Shown: piece by piece, positions 7,766-16,344 of the stretch
Layout: every line of letters begins with the position of its first letter
Numbering within the stretch: position 1 is the first letter of the stretch
NCBI RefSeq assembly: GCF_965216415.1
Contig: NZ_CBDCFU010000002.1
Length of the DNA stretch: 64,000 nucleotides
Direction: 5' to 3' (one strand)
DNA from: Marivita sp003149565
GTDB taxonomy: Bacteria > Pseudomonadota > Alphaproteobacteria > Rhodobacterales > Rhodobacteraceae
Translations under genes and position numbers: made by a program
Notes under the pieces: model-generated
What the model saw: the letters and a program-made list of their open reading frames with translations, nothing else
The model's database searches: none
Told to the model about the DNA's origin: nothing

Positions 7766-10129
7766 TTACTCACGTGTTTTCAAAACGGCGATGAGATCGG
7801 CCTTGTCCAGTCGTCTGCGGACGAAAAGCGCAGCCGTGGTTACAGCGGCAAGTGTGACCAGACTCGCGCTGGCGAAGTTCTGCGGCGTGAGGACAAGGGG
7901 TATGCGGTACAGGTCGCTGTCGAAGCCTGCCATCATTGCCCAAGCGATCCAGGCGCCGATCAGCCATCCAAGTGGTTGGGCCATCACTGCAAGAAGGGCG
8001 GTTTCGCCAAGCAAAATGGTTGAGACCTCAGCACGGGTGAAGCCGAGGATGCGCAGGCTCGCCAGTTCGCGGGCCCGCTCTGACAACTGAATTCGCGCGC
8101 CGTTATAGGCGACGCCAATGGTGATCAAAACCGAGATGGTCAGAAAGAGGAGGGTGTTGATGCGGACATTTTCGCTTATCGTGTCCTGAAAGCTTTTGCG
8201 GACATCCGTCAGCATCACAGAGGTTGCGAGCGCTGGCATGGTTTTGAGTGCGGCCTGTAGTTCAGGCAGCACGTCGGTGTCTATCCAGAGGTTGAGGGAT
8301 GTCACACGCGGCGCCTCTCCCAGATGCGCGGCCAGAGTATCGAGCCGCATGTATGCGCCAATGCCGATGTATTGTTGAGTGACTGCGGCCACGGGCAGGA
8401 TCATCTCGCCTTTGCGCAGTCCCGACAGGGTCACGTGGACCTGATCACCCGGTTGAACGCCAAGGTGCTCGGCAAGTTTGGCAGACAGCAGAACACCTTT
8501 TTCCGGTAATGTGATCGGTTGCTCGTCGACATTCAGGGTACGCGCCAGATCGCCGCCGGGTGGCCGGGCGGATATCGCAAGTTTCTTTTCGCGCGGGCCG
8601 ACAGACATGGTCACCGGCAGATCAAATTGCGGCTCGACCATCAGAACGCCGGGTAGATGACGGGCGTCGCTCACTGCGGACAAAGAGCGCTCATGTGCCA
8701 GCGCTAGCGTAGCGTGTTGGCGGTTTGACTTGAAGAAGGCGGTTTCGATCACCGCGTCCAATGAATCCAGCATGAAATTTGACGCGACCAGTATTGCCAC
8801 GCCGAGCGACAATCCAAGTGACGTGAACGCTGCGCGCAGCGGCCAGCGAAGGAGCCCGCGCAGAACCATCATTGCGGTTTGCGGCAGGCGCAGCCAGCCC
8901 GAGACGGCGTCCAGAACGCCCCGGCGAAAGGCGGGCGGGGCAGGGGGTGACATTGCGACAGCTGGCGCCAGTGCCGCTGCCGCCCAAGCTGCCCGCAACG
9001 CGCCGATGCCCGCAGAGGCAAGACCAATCAGACCGGCAATGGCGTAGACGTCGATTGCATGAGGTTCCACCAGCCACGGAAAGTCGAAGAACTTTGCGTA
9101 GAGGTGTGACATGCCCGAGGACAGCCACGCGCCAGCCGCCCATCCAAGACACACGCCGAGTGCGGCGACCAGCGTTGCCAGCATCAGATAATGCATCGCG
9201 ATTTCGCTGTCCCGATATCCAAGCGCTTTCAGCAGCCCGATTTCTGACCGTTCGAGTGTCACAATCCGGCCAAGCACCATGTTGACGAGAAAGGCCGTCA
9301 CGCCGAATAGAATGGGCGGCAGGACCGCTGACATGTTGCGCAGCTGATCCAATTCGGCCTGCATGAACGCGTGGCTCATCTGCAGGTCGCGTTTGTGTGC
9401 GCCGACACCGCCCCAAGGCGCAAGCAAGCGATCAATCGCGTCAATGACAGCCTGCCGATTGGCGTCACGCCGAAGCTTGACCGTCAGATCGTTGAACGCG
9501 CCCGACATGCCGAACACACCAGCAGTTGCGGTGTGTGGCATCCACATGATGGCATACCCTGCGTCGTCCGGCATCAGGCCGCCGGGCGGAAGGGTGTAGA
9601 TGAATTCCGGCGAACGGACCGTACCGGTGATGGTCAGAAGCAAGCGCTTGCCATCGGCGATGGCGGCAAACCGGTCACCGGGGCGAAAGCCATTGGCTGC
9701 CGCAAACCGTTCGGTGACAGCGACCTCATTCTGTGCGGTCTTCCTTGGGTACTGTCCGGACACCAAGAGTGGCACATTCAGTGTCGGTCCGGCGTCGGGC
9801 AGCGAGATTACACGACCCGCCGCCGGCGCGATGCGGCCCGGCAGGTCAAGAACCACAGAGCCGACGACCCGAGCTTCAGCGGTCTGAACGCCGTCGATTG
9901 CTTCCACATCGCCAAGCAGAGATATCGGAGCGCGGCGTGCGCTGGCAAAGACATGCGCGAAGTGCTGGCGATTGTAGTAGTCCTCCAATGTGGCATCCAA
10001 CGCGCGGACCATTCCCATTCCTGTCAGGAAGATGGCAACGCCGCAGGCCAGAACGAGCGAGATCGCAAGCGCTTGCGCCTTCAAACGCCACACGTCACGC
10101 AGCAGCTTTCGGTCAAGTGCGTGCAGCAT
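7766..10129 (-). CDS. ABC exporter permease with two FtsX domains (MacB-like)
   Basis: Protein of 787 aa. An N-terminal membrane segment (about residues 20-40) is followed by a periplasmic core domain, an FtsX membrane block (about 265-390), a second single-span plus periplasmic domain (about 430-660) and a C-terminal FtsX block (665-780) ending in KTRE. This duplicated layout is that of large FtsX-like permeases partnered with a LolD/MacB-type ATPase. The ATG at 10129 overlaps the ATPase stop as TGATG, so it is preferred over TTG at 10135. Part of the ATPase-permease-adaptor operon. Confidence 0.88.
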   Translation of the reverse strand: MLHALDRKLLRDVWRLKAQALAISLVLACGVAIFLTGMGMVRALDATLEDYYNRQHFAHVFASARRAPISLLGDVEAIDGVQTAEARVVGSVVLDLPGRIAPAAGRVISLPDAGPTLNVPLLVSGQYPRKTAQNEVAVTERFAAANGFRPGDRFAAIADGKRLLLTITGTVRSPEFIYTLPPGGLMPDDAGYAIMWMPHTATAGVFGMSGAFNDLTVKLRRDANRQAVIDAIDRLLAPWGGVGAHKRDLQMSHAFMQAELDQLRNMSAVLPPILFGVTAFLVNMVLGRIVTLERSEIGLLKALGYRDSEIAMHYLMLATLVAALGVCLGWAAGAWLSSGMSHLYAKFFDFPWLVEPHAIDVYAIAGLIGLASAGIGALRAAWAAAALAPAVAMSPPAPPAFRRGVLDAVSGWLRLPQTAMMVLRGLLRWPLRAAFTSLGLSLGVAILVASNFMLDSLDAVIETAFFKSNRQHATLALAHERSLSAVSDARHLPGVLMVEPQFDLPVTMSVGPREKKLAISARPPGGDLARTLNVDEQPITLPEKGVLLSAKLAEHLGVQPGDQVHVTLSGLRKGEMILPVAAVTQQYIGIGAYMRLDTLAAHLGEAPRVTSLNLWIDTDVLPELQAALKTMPALATSVMLTDVRKSFQDTISENVRINTLLFLTISVLITIGVAYNGARIQLSERARELASLRILGFTRAEVSTILLGETALLAVMAQPLGWLIGAWIAWAMMAGFDSDLYRIPLVLTPQNFASASLVTLAAVTTAALFVRRRLDKADLIAVLKTRE

Positions 10130-10860
10130 CACCAAGTGACCTCATGCGCGCGGATGCGTGTTTCGTTCTCTTCAATCTCAACGACACGGCCATCCTGAAA
10201 CCGGATCACACGGTGTGCCATTTTTCGAATGCCGGCATTGTGGGTGATGACCAGCGTCGTCGTGCCAAAACGCGTGTTTACATCTTCCAGTGCTGCCAGG
10301 ACGGCCGTTCCCGTCTTGCTGTCCAAAGCGCCTGTTGGCTCGTCACACAATAGGACGCCGGGGCGTTTTGCGATGGCACGGGCAATGGCGACGCGCTGTT
10401 GCTCACCGCCTGACATCTGGGCCGGAAAATGACCCTGCCGGTTCTGAAGGCCGACGAGTGCCAACGCCTCTTCCGGACGCATGGGGTTCGGCGCGACATC
10501 CGTCACCAATGCCACGTTTTCGCGGGCGGTCAGGCTGGCGACCAGATTGTAGAACTGAAACACAAAACCAACGTTGTCACGGCGGTAGCGCGTAAGCTGA
10601 CGGTCCGTCATCGCTGTCAGGTCCTGATCGCGAAACCACGCCTGCCCCGAGGTCGCGTGATCCAGCCCCCCGATGATGTTGAGGAGCGTGGATTTGCCGC
10701 TGCCGGAAGGTCCGAGGAGCACCACCAATTCACCTTCGGGGAGATCCAGATCCACGCCATCCAGCGCGCGCACCTCGGCTGTTCCGCGACCGCCGTAGAT
10801 CTTGGTGATGCCCCGCGTCCGGAACGCCGGGATGTCTTGTATTGCGCGTTTCACTGACAT
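10129..10860 (-). CDS. ABC transporter ATP-binding protein, MacB/LolD type
   Basis: Protein of 243 aa. Walker A GPSGSGKST, signature MSGGEQQRVAIARA, Walker B LLCDEPTGALD and the H-loop VITHN are all present and in normal order. It energises the following FtsX permease and HlyD adaptor. The start at 10860 is chosen because the family fold begins shortly after it; the longer open frame upstream runs antisense to the TetR gene and is low-complexity. The TetR gene lies 113 nt upstream on the same strand and may regulate or belong to the operon. Confidence 0.92.
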   Translation of the reverse strand: MSVKRAIQDIPAFRTRGITKIYGGRGTAEVRALDGVDLDLPEGELVVLLGPSGSGKSTLLNIIGGLDHATSGQAWFRDQDLTAMTDRQLTRYRRDNVGFVFQFYNLVASLTARENVALVTDVAPNPMRPEEALALVGLQNRQGHFPAQMSGGEQQRVAIARAIAKRPGVLLCDEPTGALDSKTGTAVLAALEDVNTRFGTTTLVITHNAGIRKMAHRVIRFQDGRVVEIEENETRIRAHEVTW

Positions 10861-10973
10861 GAAGTGCCTGAGTTTCCCACCTTGAGACACTGTCACAGGA
10901 CGCGCTTGGATGCTTTGACATCCATCAAGGTTCCACGGATTTCGAGGCTGAGACTCCGGGCGCCCGTTTGCGT

Positions 10974-11609
10974 TTACGAGCGCGTATGGCGCGCGAGAAA
11001 ACGTGCCATTTCCCGCTCGTTGGGGCGCTTTCCGGCAAAAGTCATCACATAGTCCGGAATGCGGGTCAGGCGTTCCGACATGTCTTCTTGCACTTGCATG
11101 GAGATATAGCCGATTTGCGTAAGATAGACCGTGCGAGCGCGAACATCCGCTTCGCTTGGGGGATACCCAAACCGGGTGTACATACCGCCGATGGCGGCGA
11201 GCCGCGCGGCGTCTGCGGCGTGTACGCGGGCGGCAACAGTGTCGGATTGGTGAGCCCATCCGCGCACTGCCAAATCAAGCCGCGTTTCAAATGCGCCACC
11301 GTCCAGGAAGATGCTGATCAGGTTCAAGACACCTTCTGTGATCGTCTCCGCATACTCCTCGGTCGCAGCGACGATGCTGCCGGTGTTGGTCTCTTCCCAA
11401 TCGGCAAGCAGCGCATCGAGGAGCGCGGCGCGATCCTGAAAAAACCAGTAGAAACTGGTGCGCGAGAGGCTGAGACGCGTCGCGAGGGGTTGGATTTTGA
11501 CGGCATCGATACCGGATTCAAGAAATGCCTCTCTTGCAGCCTGTAGCCAAACCTCCCTTGAGCCGCGCCAGCCCGTTGTTTTGTCGTCTTTTCCAATCGC
11601 TGCGTCCAT
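10974..11609 (-). CDS. TetR-family transcriptional regulator
   Basis: Protein of 211 aa. The N-terminal helix-turn-helix (about residues 20-66) is clear: AREAFLESGIDAVKIQPLAT followed by RLSLSRTSFYWFFQDRAALL. The C-terminal ligand domain is unassigned. It is divergent from the N-methylproline demethylase gene (115 nt apart) and also directly upstream of the ABC exporter on its own strand, so it could control either or both. A pair of ATGAACA direct repeats 21 bp apart in the shared promoter is a candidate operator. Confidence 0.88.
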   Translation of the reverse strand: MDAAIGKDDKTTGWRGSREVWLQAAREAFLESGIDAVKIQPLATRLSLSRTSFYWFFQDRAALLDALLADWEETNTGSIVAATEEYAETITEGVLNLISIFLDGGAFETRLDLAVRGWAHQSDTVAARVHAADAARLAAIGGMYTRFGYPPSEADVRARTVYLTQIGYISMQVQEDMSERLTRIPDYVMTFAGKRPNEREMARFLARHTRS

Positions 11610-11724
11610 ATCCGGACCCTACTGCTTTCTTGGCGTACCAGCAAGAAAATCGTCACTGATGAACAAAAAATTGACGGTTATGAACATTTCTGGAATCGTC
11701 CGGGCAATCAATTGGAGCTGACCC
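11610..11724. promoter_or_regulatory. Divergent promoter of tetR and the betaine-demethylation operon
   Basis: Two copies of ATGAACA at 11659-11665 and 11680-11686 are spaced 21 bp start to start, two helical turns, as expected for a dimer-of-dimers operator. TTGACG at 11671-11676 lies between them and could be a -35 element for the rightward operon; the -10 at 17 bp spacing (AATCGT) is weak. The ribosome-binding GGAG of the rightward gene is just before 11725. Confidence 0.4.
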
Positions 11725-13770
11725 ATGTCGAACGATCCCCTTTTGCAGCCCTATCAGCTCAAGCATCTGACGCTGCGCAACCGCATCATGACGACCAGCC
11801 ACGAGCCGGCCTATCCTGAGGACGGTATGCCGAAAGAGCGCTATGCGGCTTATCATGCCGAGCGCGCCAAAGCGGGTGTCGCCTTGGCGATGACGGCGGG
11901 GTCGGCGGCGGTGTCCAAGGACAGTCCGCCGGTGTTCAACAATGTCCTCGCCTACAAGGACGAAGTGGTGCCGTGGATCAGGCAGTTGACCGATGCCTGC
12001 CACGATCACGGCTGTGCGGTGATGATCCAATTGACCCATCTGGGGCGCCGGACGACGTGGAACAAAGGCAATTGGTTGCCCTCCGTGTCGTCTTCCAAAC
12101 ACCGCGAACCGGCGCACCGGGCGTTTCCCAAATTGGCAGAGGATTGGGATATTGAGCGCATCATCACTGATTTCGCCGATGCCACCGAACGGATGAAGGA
12201 AGGGGGCATGGACGGGATCGAGCTGCAGGTCTACGGCCACCTGCTTGATCAGTTCTGGTCGCCGCTGACCAATGATCTGGATGGTCCATACGGTGGCCAG
12301 ACTCTCGAAAGCCGGATGAAGCTCGTTTTGGATGTTCTTGCCGGAATCAGGCGTCGGGTCGGTGATGAGTTCATTGTCGGCATGCGATATGTCGCGGATG
12401 AAGCCGAAGCGGGAGGTATCACTCCCGAGGAGGGGCTTGAGATTTCAAAGCGGATCGCAGCGACCGGCATGGTGGATTTTTTCAACGTGATCCGTGGTCG
12501 TATCCACACAGACCCGGCCATGACTGATGTGATCCCTGTTCAAGGCATGAAAAACGCGCCTCATCTTGATTTCGCGGGGGCCGTTCGGGCCGCCACGGGT
12601 ATGCCAACCTTTCACGCGGCCAAGATCCCCGATGTGGCAACCGCCCGTCACGCGGTACAGGCAGGATTGCTTGACATGGTGGGTATGACCCGCGCGCACA
12701 TGGCCGATCCGCACATCGTCAAAAAGATCATGGAGGGGCGCGAGGACGACATTCGCCCCTGCGTGGGCGCCACGTACTGTCTGGATCGCATCTATGCGGC
12801 TGGCGAGGCTCTTTGTATCCACAACGCGGCCACGGGCCGCGAACTGACAATGCCGCACGAGATCGCACCGGCCCAGACCAAGAAAAAGGTGGTGATCGTG
12901 GGTGCGGGTCCGGCAGGGCTGGAAGCGGCGCGTGTGGCGGCAGAGCGGGGGCACGATGTGACCGTTTTCGAGGCGCAGCCTGACCCGGGGGGGCAGGTTC
13001 GTCTGACGGCGCAGAACCCGCGCCGGCGCGAAATGACCAGCATCATCGATTGGCGGATGGCGCAATGCGCGGCGCGCGATGTGGAGTTTCGGTTCAACAC
13101 ATGGGCCGAGGCCGACGATGTCACCGCGCTCGCTCCTGATGTGGTCATCGTAGCGACGGGAGGCTTGCCCAATACGGAGCTCTTTGAGGCCGGCAAGGAA
13201 AACGAGCTTGTCACGACAACCTGGGACATCATCGCGGGTGACGTAAAACCGGGGCAGACTGTCCTGATTTATGACGAAAGCGGGGATCATCCTGCCTTGA
13301 TGGCCGCAGAAGTCGCTGCGAACGCCGGTAGCAGTGTCGAGATCATGACCCCGGACCGCACCTTTGCGCCCGATGTCATGACGATGAACCTTGTGCCCTA
13401 TATGCGGGCGCTTCAGGACAAGGACGTGACCTTCACCGTCACGCGGCGTCTCAAGGATGTGCAGCGCGACGGCAATCGCTTCAAGGCTGTGATCGGAACG
13501 GATTACAGCGATCACACCAGTGAAAAAACCTATGATCAGGTGGTGGTGAATTACGGCACCATGCCACTGGACGACCTCTATTTCGCGCTCAAGCCGCTCT
13601 CAATAAATGGCGGCGCGGTGGATTATGACGCTCTGATCGCAGGCCACCCGCAAGATGTGACCCGCAACGAAAACGGTGCGTTCCAGTTGTTCCGCATTGG
13701 TGACGCCGTCAGCGCCCGCAACACACACGCGGCCATTTATGACGGTCTCAGACTGGTCAAGGACATCTGA
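11725..13770 (+). CDS. N-methylproline demethylase-like OYE flavoprotein (StcD/DgcA family)
   Basis: Protein of 681 aa. Residues 1-370 form an OYE-type FMN TIM barrel, then an iron-sulfur cysteine cluster (C346, C352, C364), and from 385 on a FAD/NAD(P)-like Rossmann module starting VIVGAGPAGLE. This is the trimethylamine-dehydrogenase/2,4-dienoyl-CoA-reductase layout. Length and motifs fit proteins that oxidatively demethylate N-methylproline or dimethylglycine, releasing formaldehyde. The Rieske system and proline-racemase-fold enzyme next door favour an N-methyl(hydroxy)proline substrate; dimethylglycine is the main alternative. The stop is one base before the next start. Confidence 0.8.
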   Translation: MSNDPLLQPYQLKHLTLRNRIMTTSHEPAYPEDGMPKERYAAYHAERAKAGVALAMTAGSAAVSKDSPPVFNNVLAYKDEVVPWIRQLTDACHDHGCAVMIQLTHLGRRTTWNKGNWLPSVSSSKHREPAHRAFPKLAEDWDIERIITDFADATERMKEGGMDGIELQVYGHLLDQFWSPLTNDLDGPYGGQTLESRMKLVLDVLAGIRRRVGDEFIVGMRYVADEAEAGGITPEEGLEISKRIAATGMVDFFNVIRGRIHTDPAMTDVIPVQGMKNAPHLDFAGAVRAATGMPTFHAAKIPDVATARHAVQAGLLDMVGMTRAHMADPHIVKKIMEGREDDIRPCVGATYCLDRIYAAGEALCIHNAATGRELTMPHEIAPAQTKKKVVIVGAGPAGLEAARVAAERGHDVTVFEAQPDPGGQVRLTAQNPRRREMTSIIDWRMAQCAARDVEFRFNTWAEADDVTALAPDVVIVATGGLPNTELFEAGKENELVTTTWDIIAGDVKPGQTVLIYDESGDHPALMAAEVAANAGSSVEIMTPDRTFAPDVMTMNLVPYMRALQDKDVTFTVTRRLKDVQRDGNRFKAVIGTDYSDHTSEKTYDQVVVNYGTMPLDDLYFALKPLSINGGAVDYDALIAGHPQDVTRNENGAFQLFRIGDAVSARNTHAAIYDGLRLVKDI

Positions 13771-13771
13771 T

Positions 13772-14800
13772 ATGCGCGCGACCAAGACAATCCATGTCAT
13801 CTCGGCGCATGCGGAAGGGGAAGTCGGAGACGTGATCATCGGCGGTGTTCTGCCACCGCCTGGCGACACGGTTTGGGAGCAAAGCCGCTGGATCGCGCGG
13901 GATCAGAGCTTGTGGAACTTTGTGTTGAACGAACCCAGGGGCGGGGTGTTTCGGCATGTGAACCTGCTGGTGCCACCAAAGCATCCGGACGCGCAGGCGG
14001 CGTGGATCATCATGGAGCCAGAGGACACGCCGCCGATGTCGGGGTCGAATTCGATCTGCGTGGCAACTGTTTTGCTGGATGCCGGTCTTGTTCCTATGCA
14101 GGAGCCGGAAACCCATATGGTGCTGGAAGCGCCCGGCGGTCTGGTGCGTGTGCGAGCAGATTGCCGCGATGGCAAGGCCGAGCGAATCCATGTGCAAAAC
14201 GTTGCCTCCTTCGCCGCTGGTTTGGATTACATGGTTGAAGTGGACGGTCTTGGGACATTGAATGTCGATACGGCCTATGGGGGCGACAGTTTTGTGATCG
14301 TTGATGCGGCGGCGCTGGGCTTTGCGCTGTCCGAAGACGAAGCGCATGACATTGCGCGGCTGGGTGTCAGGATCACAAATGCGGCGAACGAGCAGCTTGG
14401 ATTTACTCATCCCGACAATCCGGATTGGACGCATATCTCGTTCTGTCTTTTTGCAGGCGCTGTGCAGCAGGGGCCTCAGGGCTTGGAAACAGGAGCCGCG
14501 GTCGCGATCCAGCCCGGAAAAGTGGACCGATCACCAACCGGAACCGCCTTGTCGGCACGGATGGCTGTGCTTCAGGCACGTGGTCGGATGGCTGTCGGAG
14601 AGCGCCTGACAGCACGGTCAATCATCGGATCGACTTTTACCGGCACCATCCTTGGCGAAACCACTGTTGGCAATCTCGCGGCAATCCGGCCCGAAATTTC
14701 TGGCCGTGGATGGATCACCGGCACCCATCAACACATGCTGGACCCAAGCGATCCTTGGCCGGAAGGCTATCGTCTGTCAGACACATGGGGCGCGCGGTGA
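13772..14800 (+). CDS. Proline-racemase-superfamily enzyme with Ser90/Thr256 at the catalytic Cys positions
   Basis: Protein of 342 aa with the proline racemase fold from start to end. The family includes proline racemase, 4-hydroxyproline 2-epimerase and trans-3-hydroxy-L-proline dehydratase, normally with two catalytic residues in MCGH... and DRSPCGT. Here they read PPMSGSNS (Ser90) and DRSPTGT (Thr256), so neither Cys is present. Thr at the second site is the dehydratase-type substitution; Ser at the first is also known in the superfamily. ATG at 13772 follows the upstream stop by one base, so the two are coupled. Likely acts on the (hydroxy)proline product of demethylation; exact reaction uncertain. 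Confidence 0.82.
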   Translation: MRATKTIHVISAHAEGEVGDVIIGGVLPPPGDTVWEQSRWIARDQSLWNFVLNEPRGGVFRHVNLLVPPKHPDAQAAWIIMEPEDTPPMSGSNSICVATVLLDAGLVPMQEPETHMVLEAPGGLVRVRADCRDGKAERIHVQNVASFAAGLDYMVEVDGLGTLNVDTAYGGDSFVIVDAAALGFALSEDEAHDIARLGVRITNAANEQLGFTHPDNPDWTHISFCLFAGAVQQGPQGLETGAAVAIQPGKVDRSPTGTALSARMAVLQARGRMAVGERLTARSIIGSTFTGTILGETTVGNLAAIRPEISGRGWITGTHQHMLDPSDPWPEGYRLSDTWGAR

Positions 14801-15099
14801 GACCTGTAGGGCACACGCATTGAACGATCCCGAAAATCGCCCGTTTCTTAGGCATCCTGCGAAGCTGGGAACGGCTTTTTGTGGCGCTGGATTTGTCTTT
14901 GGCAGCGCGAGGATGCCCGCATCACGCATGCCGGTCGCAAACTGATTTCGCTGCGTCGCAAACCATGACGTGGCCGCAAAATTTGCGTGCGATTGCGCGG
15001 ATAGAGACTCGGATCAACAGGGTACGACCTTGCCGGGTGTCACCTGCAATTTGTTTTTTTCACCGACGTCTGACCGCAGACCAATAAGATAGGTGCCTC
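14801..15099. promoter_or_regulatory. Intergenic region before the Rieske operon with phased CGCAAA repeats
   Basis: 299 bases without a convincing gene. GTCGCAAAC occurs at 14934-14942 and 14955-14963, exactly 21 bp apart, followed by the 13-bp palindrome CGCAAAATTTGCG at 14975-14987. These are candidate operator half-sites. A small inverted repeat GTCTG/CAGAC lies close to the next start. A separate promoter for the Rieske and reductase genes is likely here. Confidence 0.45.
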
Positions 15100-16341
15100 A
15101 TGCTTCGCGAAGCCGATGTTTTGTCCACGTTGATGCGTCGCAAACCTGCGTATTCCCTAGCGCAGGATCTCTATTGCGACCCCGGCGTCTTCCAGGCCGA
15201 TATGGAGCGGATCTGGTATAGGGAGTGGCTGTTTGTTCTGCCCTCCTGCGAGATTCCCAAAGCCGGCAATTACGTCGTCCACGACGTCGGTGCCTATTCA
15301 GTCGTGATTGTGCGTGGGAATGACGGCGAGATCCGGGCCTTCCACAATTCCTGCCGACATCGCGGGTCGGTGTTGTGCAAGTCCAAGAAGGGATCGAACC
15401 CCAAGCTGGTCTGCCCCTATCACCAGTGGACCTATGAACTGGATGGCAAGCTGCTTTGGGCGCGCGACATGGGGCCGGATTTCGACGCCTCGAAACACGG
15501 GCTCAAGCAGGTGCACTGCCGCAACCTGTCGGGGATGGTCTATATCTGCCTTGCCGACGACGCGCCTGATATCACCGAATTTGCCGCGCAAACCGCGCGC
15601 TATCTCGCGCCACACGATTTGGAAAACTCCAAGATCGCGTTTGAGAGCACCATCATCGAGCATGGCAACTGGAAGCTTGTCTGGGAGAACAACCGCGAGT
15701 GCTATCATTGCTCTGGTAATCACCCGTCGCTCTGCCGGACCTTTCCCGAAGACCCGAGCTATATTGGGTCGGACAATTCGGGAAAACTCTCGCAGGTCGC
15801 ATCCGAGCATGTGACGCGTTGCGAAGCGGCTGGTGTGCCGTCCGCGTTTCTTGAATCACGGATGGGGGATTGGCGCTTTGTCCGGACGCCACTGCTCGAC
15901 AATGGCGAGAGTTATACACTGAATGGCAAGGTTGCGGTGTCCAAACCCAACTCGTCCATTCCGTTCAAGGATGCGGGGTCGTTGCTCAAATACAAATATC
16001 CGGGGTGCTGGAACCACTTCCTTTCGGATCATGTTCTGCTGTTCCGGGTGACTCCAATCAGCGCGATGGAAACCGAGGTGTGCACCAAATGGCTGGTGCA
16101 CAAGGACGCCGTAGAGGGCCAGGATTACGACCTTCAGAGACTTACCGAGGTTTGGCTGGCCACCAATGATGAAGATCGCGAGGTGGTGGAAAACAATCAG
16201 CGCGGCATCCGGTCTCCGGCCTATATCCCCGGCCCGTATTCGCCAACCCATGAGGGCGGCAATATCCAGTTCACCAACTGGTACGCGGCAACGATGGTCC
16301 GTGCGATCACCGGCGGCGTCACCCCGATTGCGGCGGAGTAA
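15100..16341 (+). CDS. Rieske non-heme iron oxygenase, betaine N-demethylase type (Stc2/GbcA-like)
   Basis: Protein of 413 aa. The Rieske [2Fe-2S] site is C85-R-H87 with C105-P-Y-H108. The mononuclear iron site is E200-C-Y-H203 and H208 inside ENNRECYHCSGNH, with Glu replacing the usual bridging Asp, a feature of the quaternary-amine demethylases (stachydrine, glycine betaine, carnitine). With its reductase it should remove one methyl group from a quaternary amine using O2 and release formaldehyde. The neighbouring proline-type enzymes favour proline betaine or hydroxyproline betaine over glycine betaine. The reductase begins 3 nt downstream. Confidence 0.85.
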   Translation: MLREADVLSTLMRRKPAYSLAQDLYCDPGVFQADMERIWYREWLFVLPSCEIPKAGNYVVHDVGAYSVVIVRGNDGEIRAFHNSCRHRGSVLCKSKKGSNPKLVCPYHQWTYELDGKLLWARDMGPDFDASKHGLKQVHCRNLSGMVYICLADDAPDITEFAAQTARYLAPHDLENSKIAFESTIIEHGNWKLVWENNRECYHCSGNHPSLCRTFPEDPSYIGSDNSGKLSQVASEHVTRCEAAGVPSAFLESRMGDWRFVRTPLLDNGESYTLNGKVAVSKPNSSIPFKDAGSLLKYKYPGCWNHFLSDHVLLFRVTPISAMETEVCTKWLVHKDAVEGQDYDLQRLTEVWLATNDEDREVVENNQRGIRSPAYIPGPYSPTHEGGNIQFTNWYAATMVRAITGGVTPIAAE

Positions 16342-16344
16342 GAG

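Noticed and set aside
12445..13515. A 356-codon minus-strand frame opposite the OYE gene.
   Set aside because: No recognisable domain; the OYE/FAD protein on the plus strand is complete.
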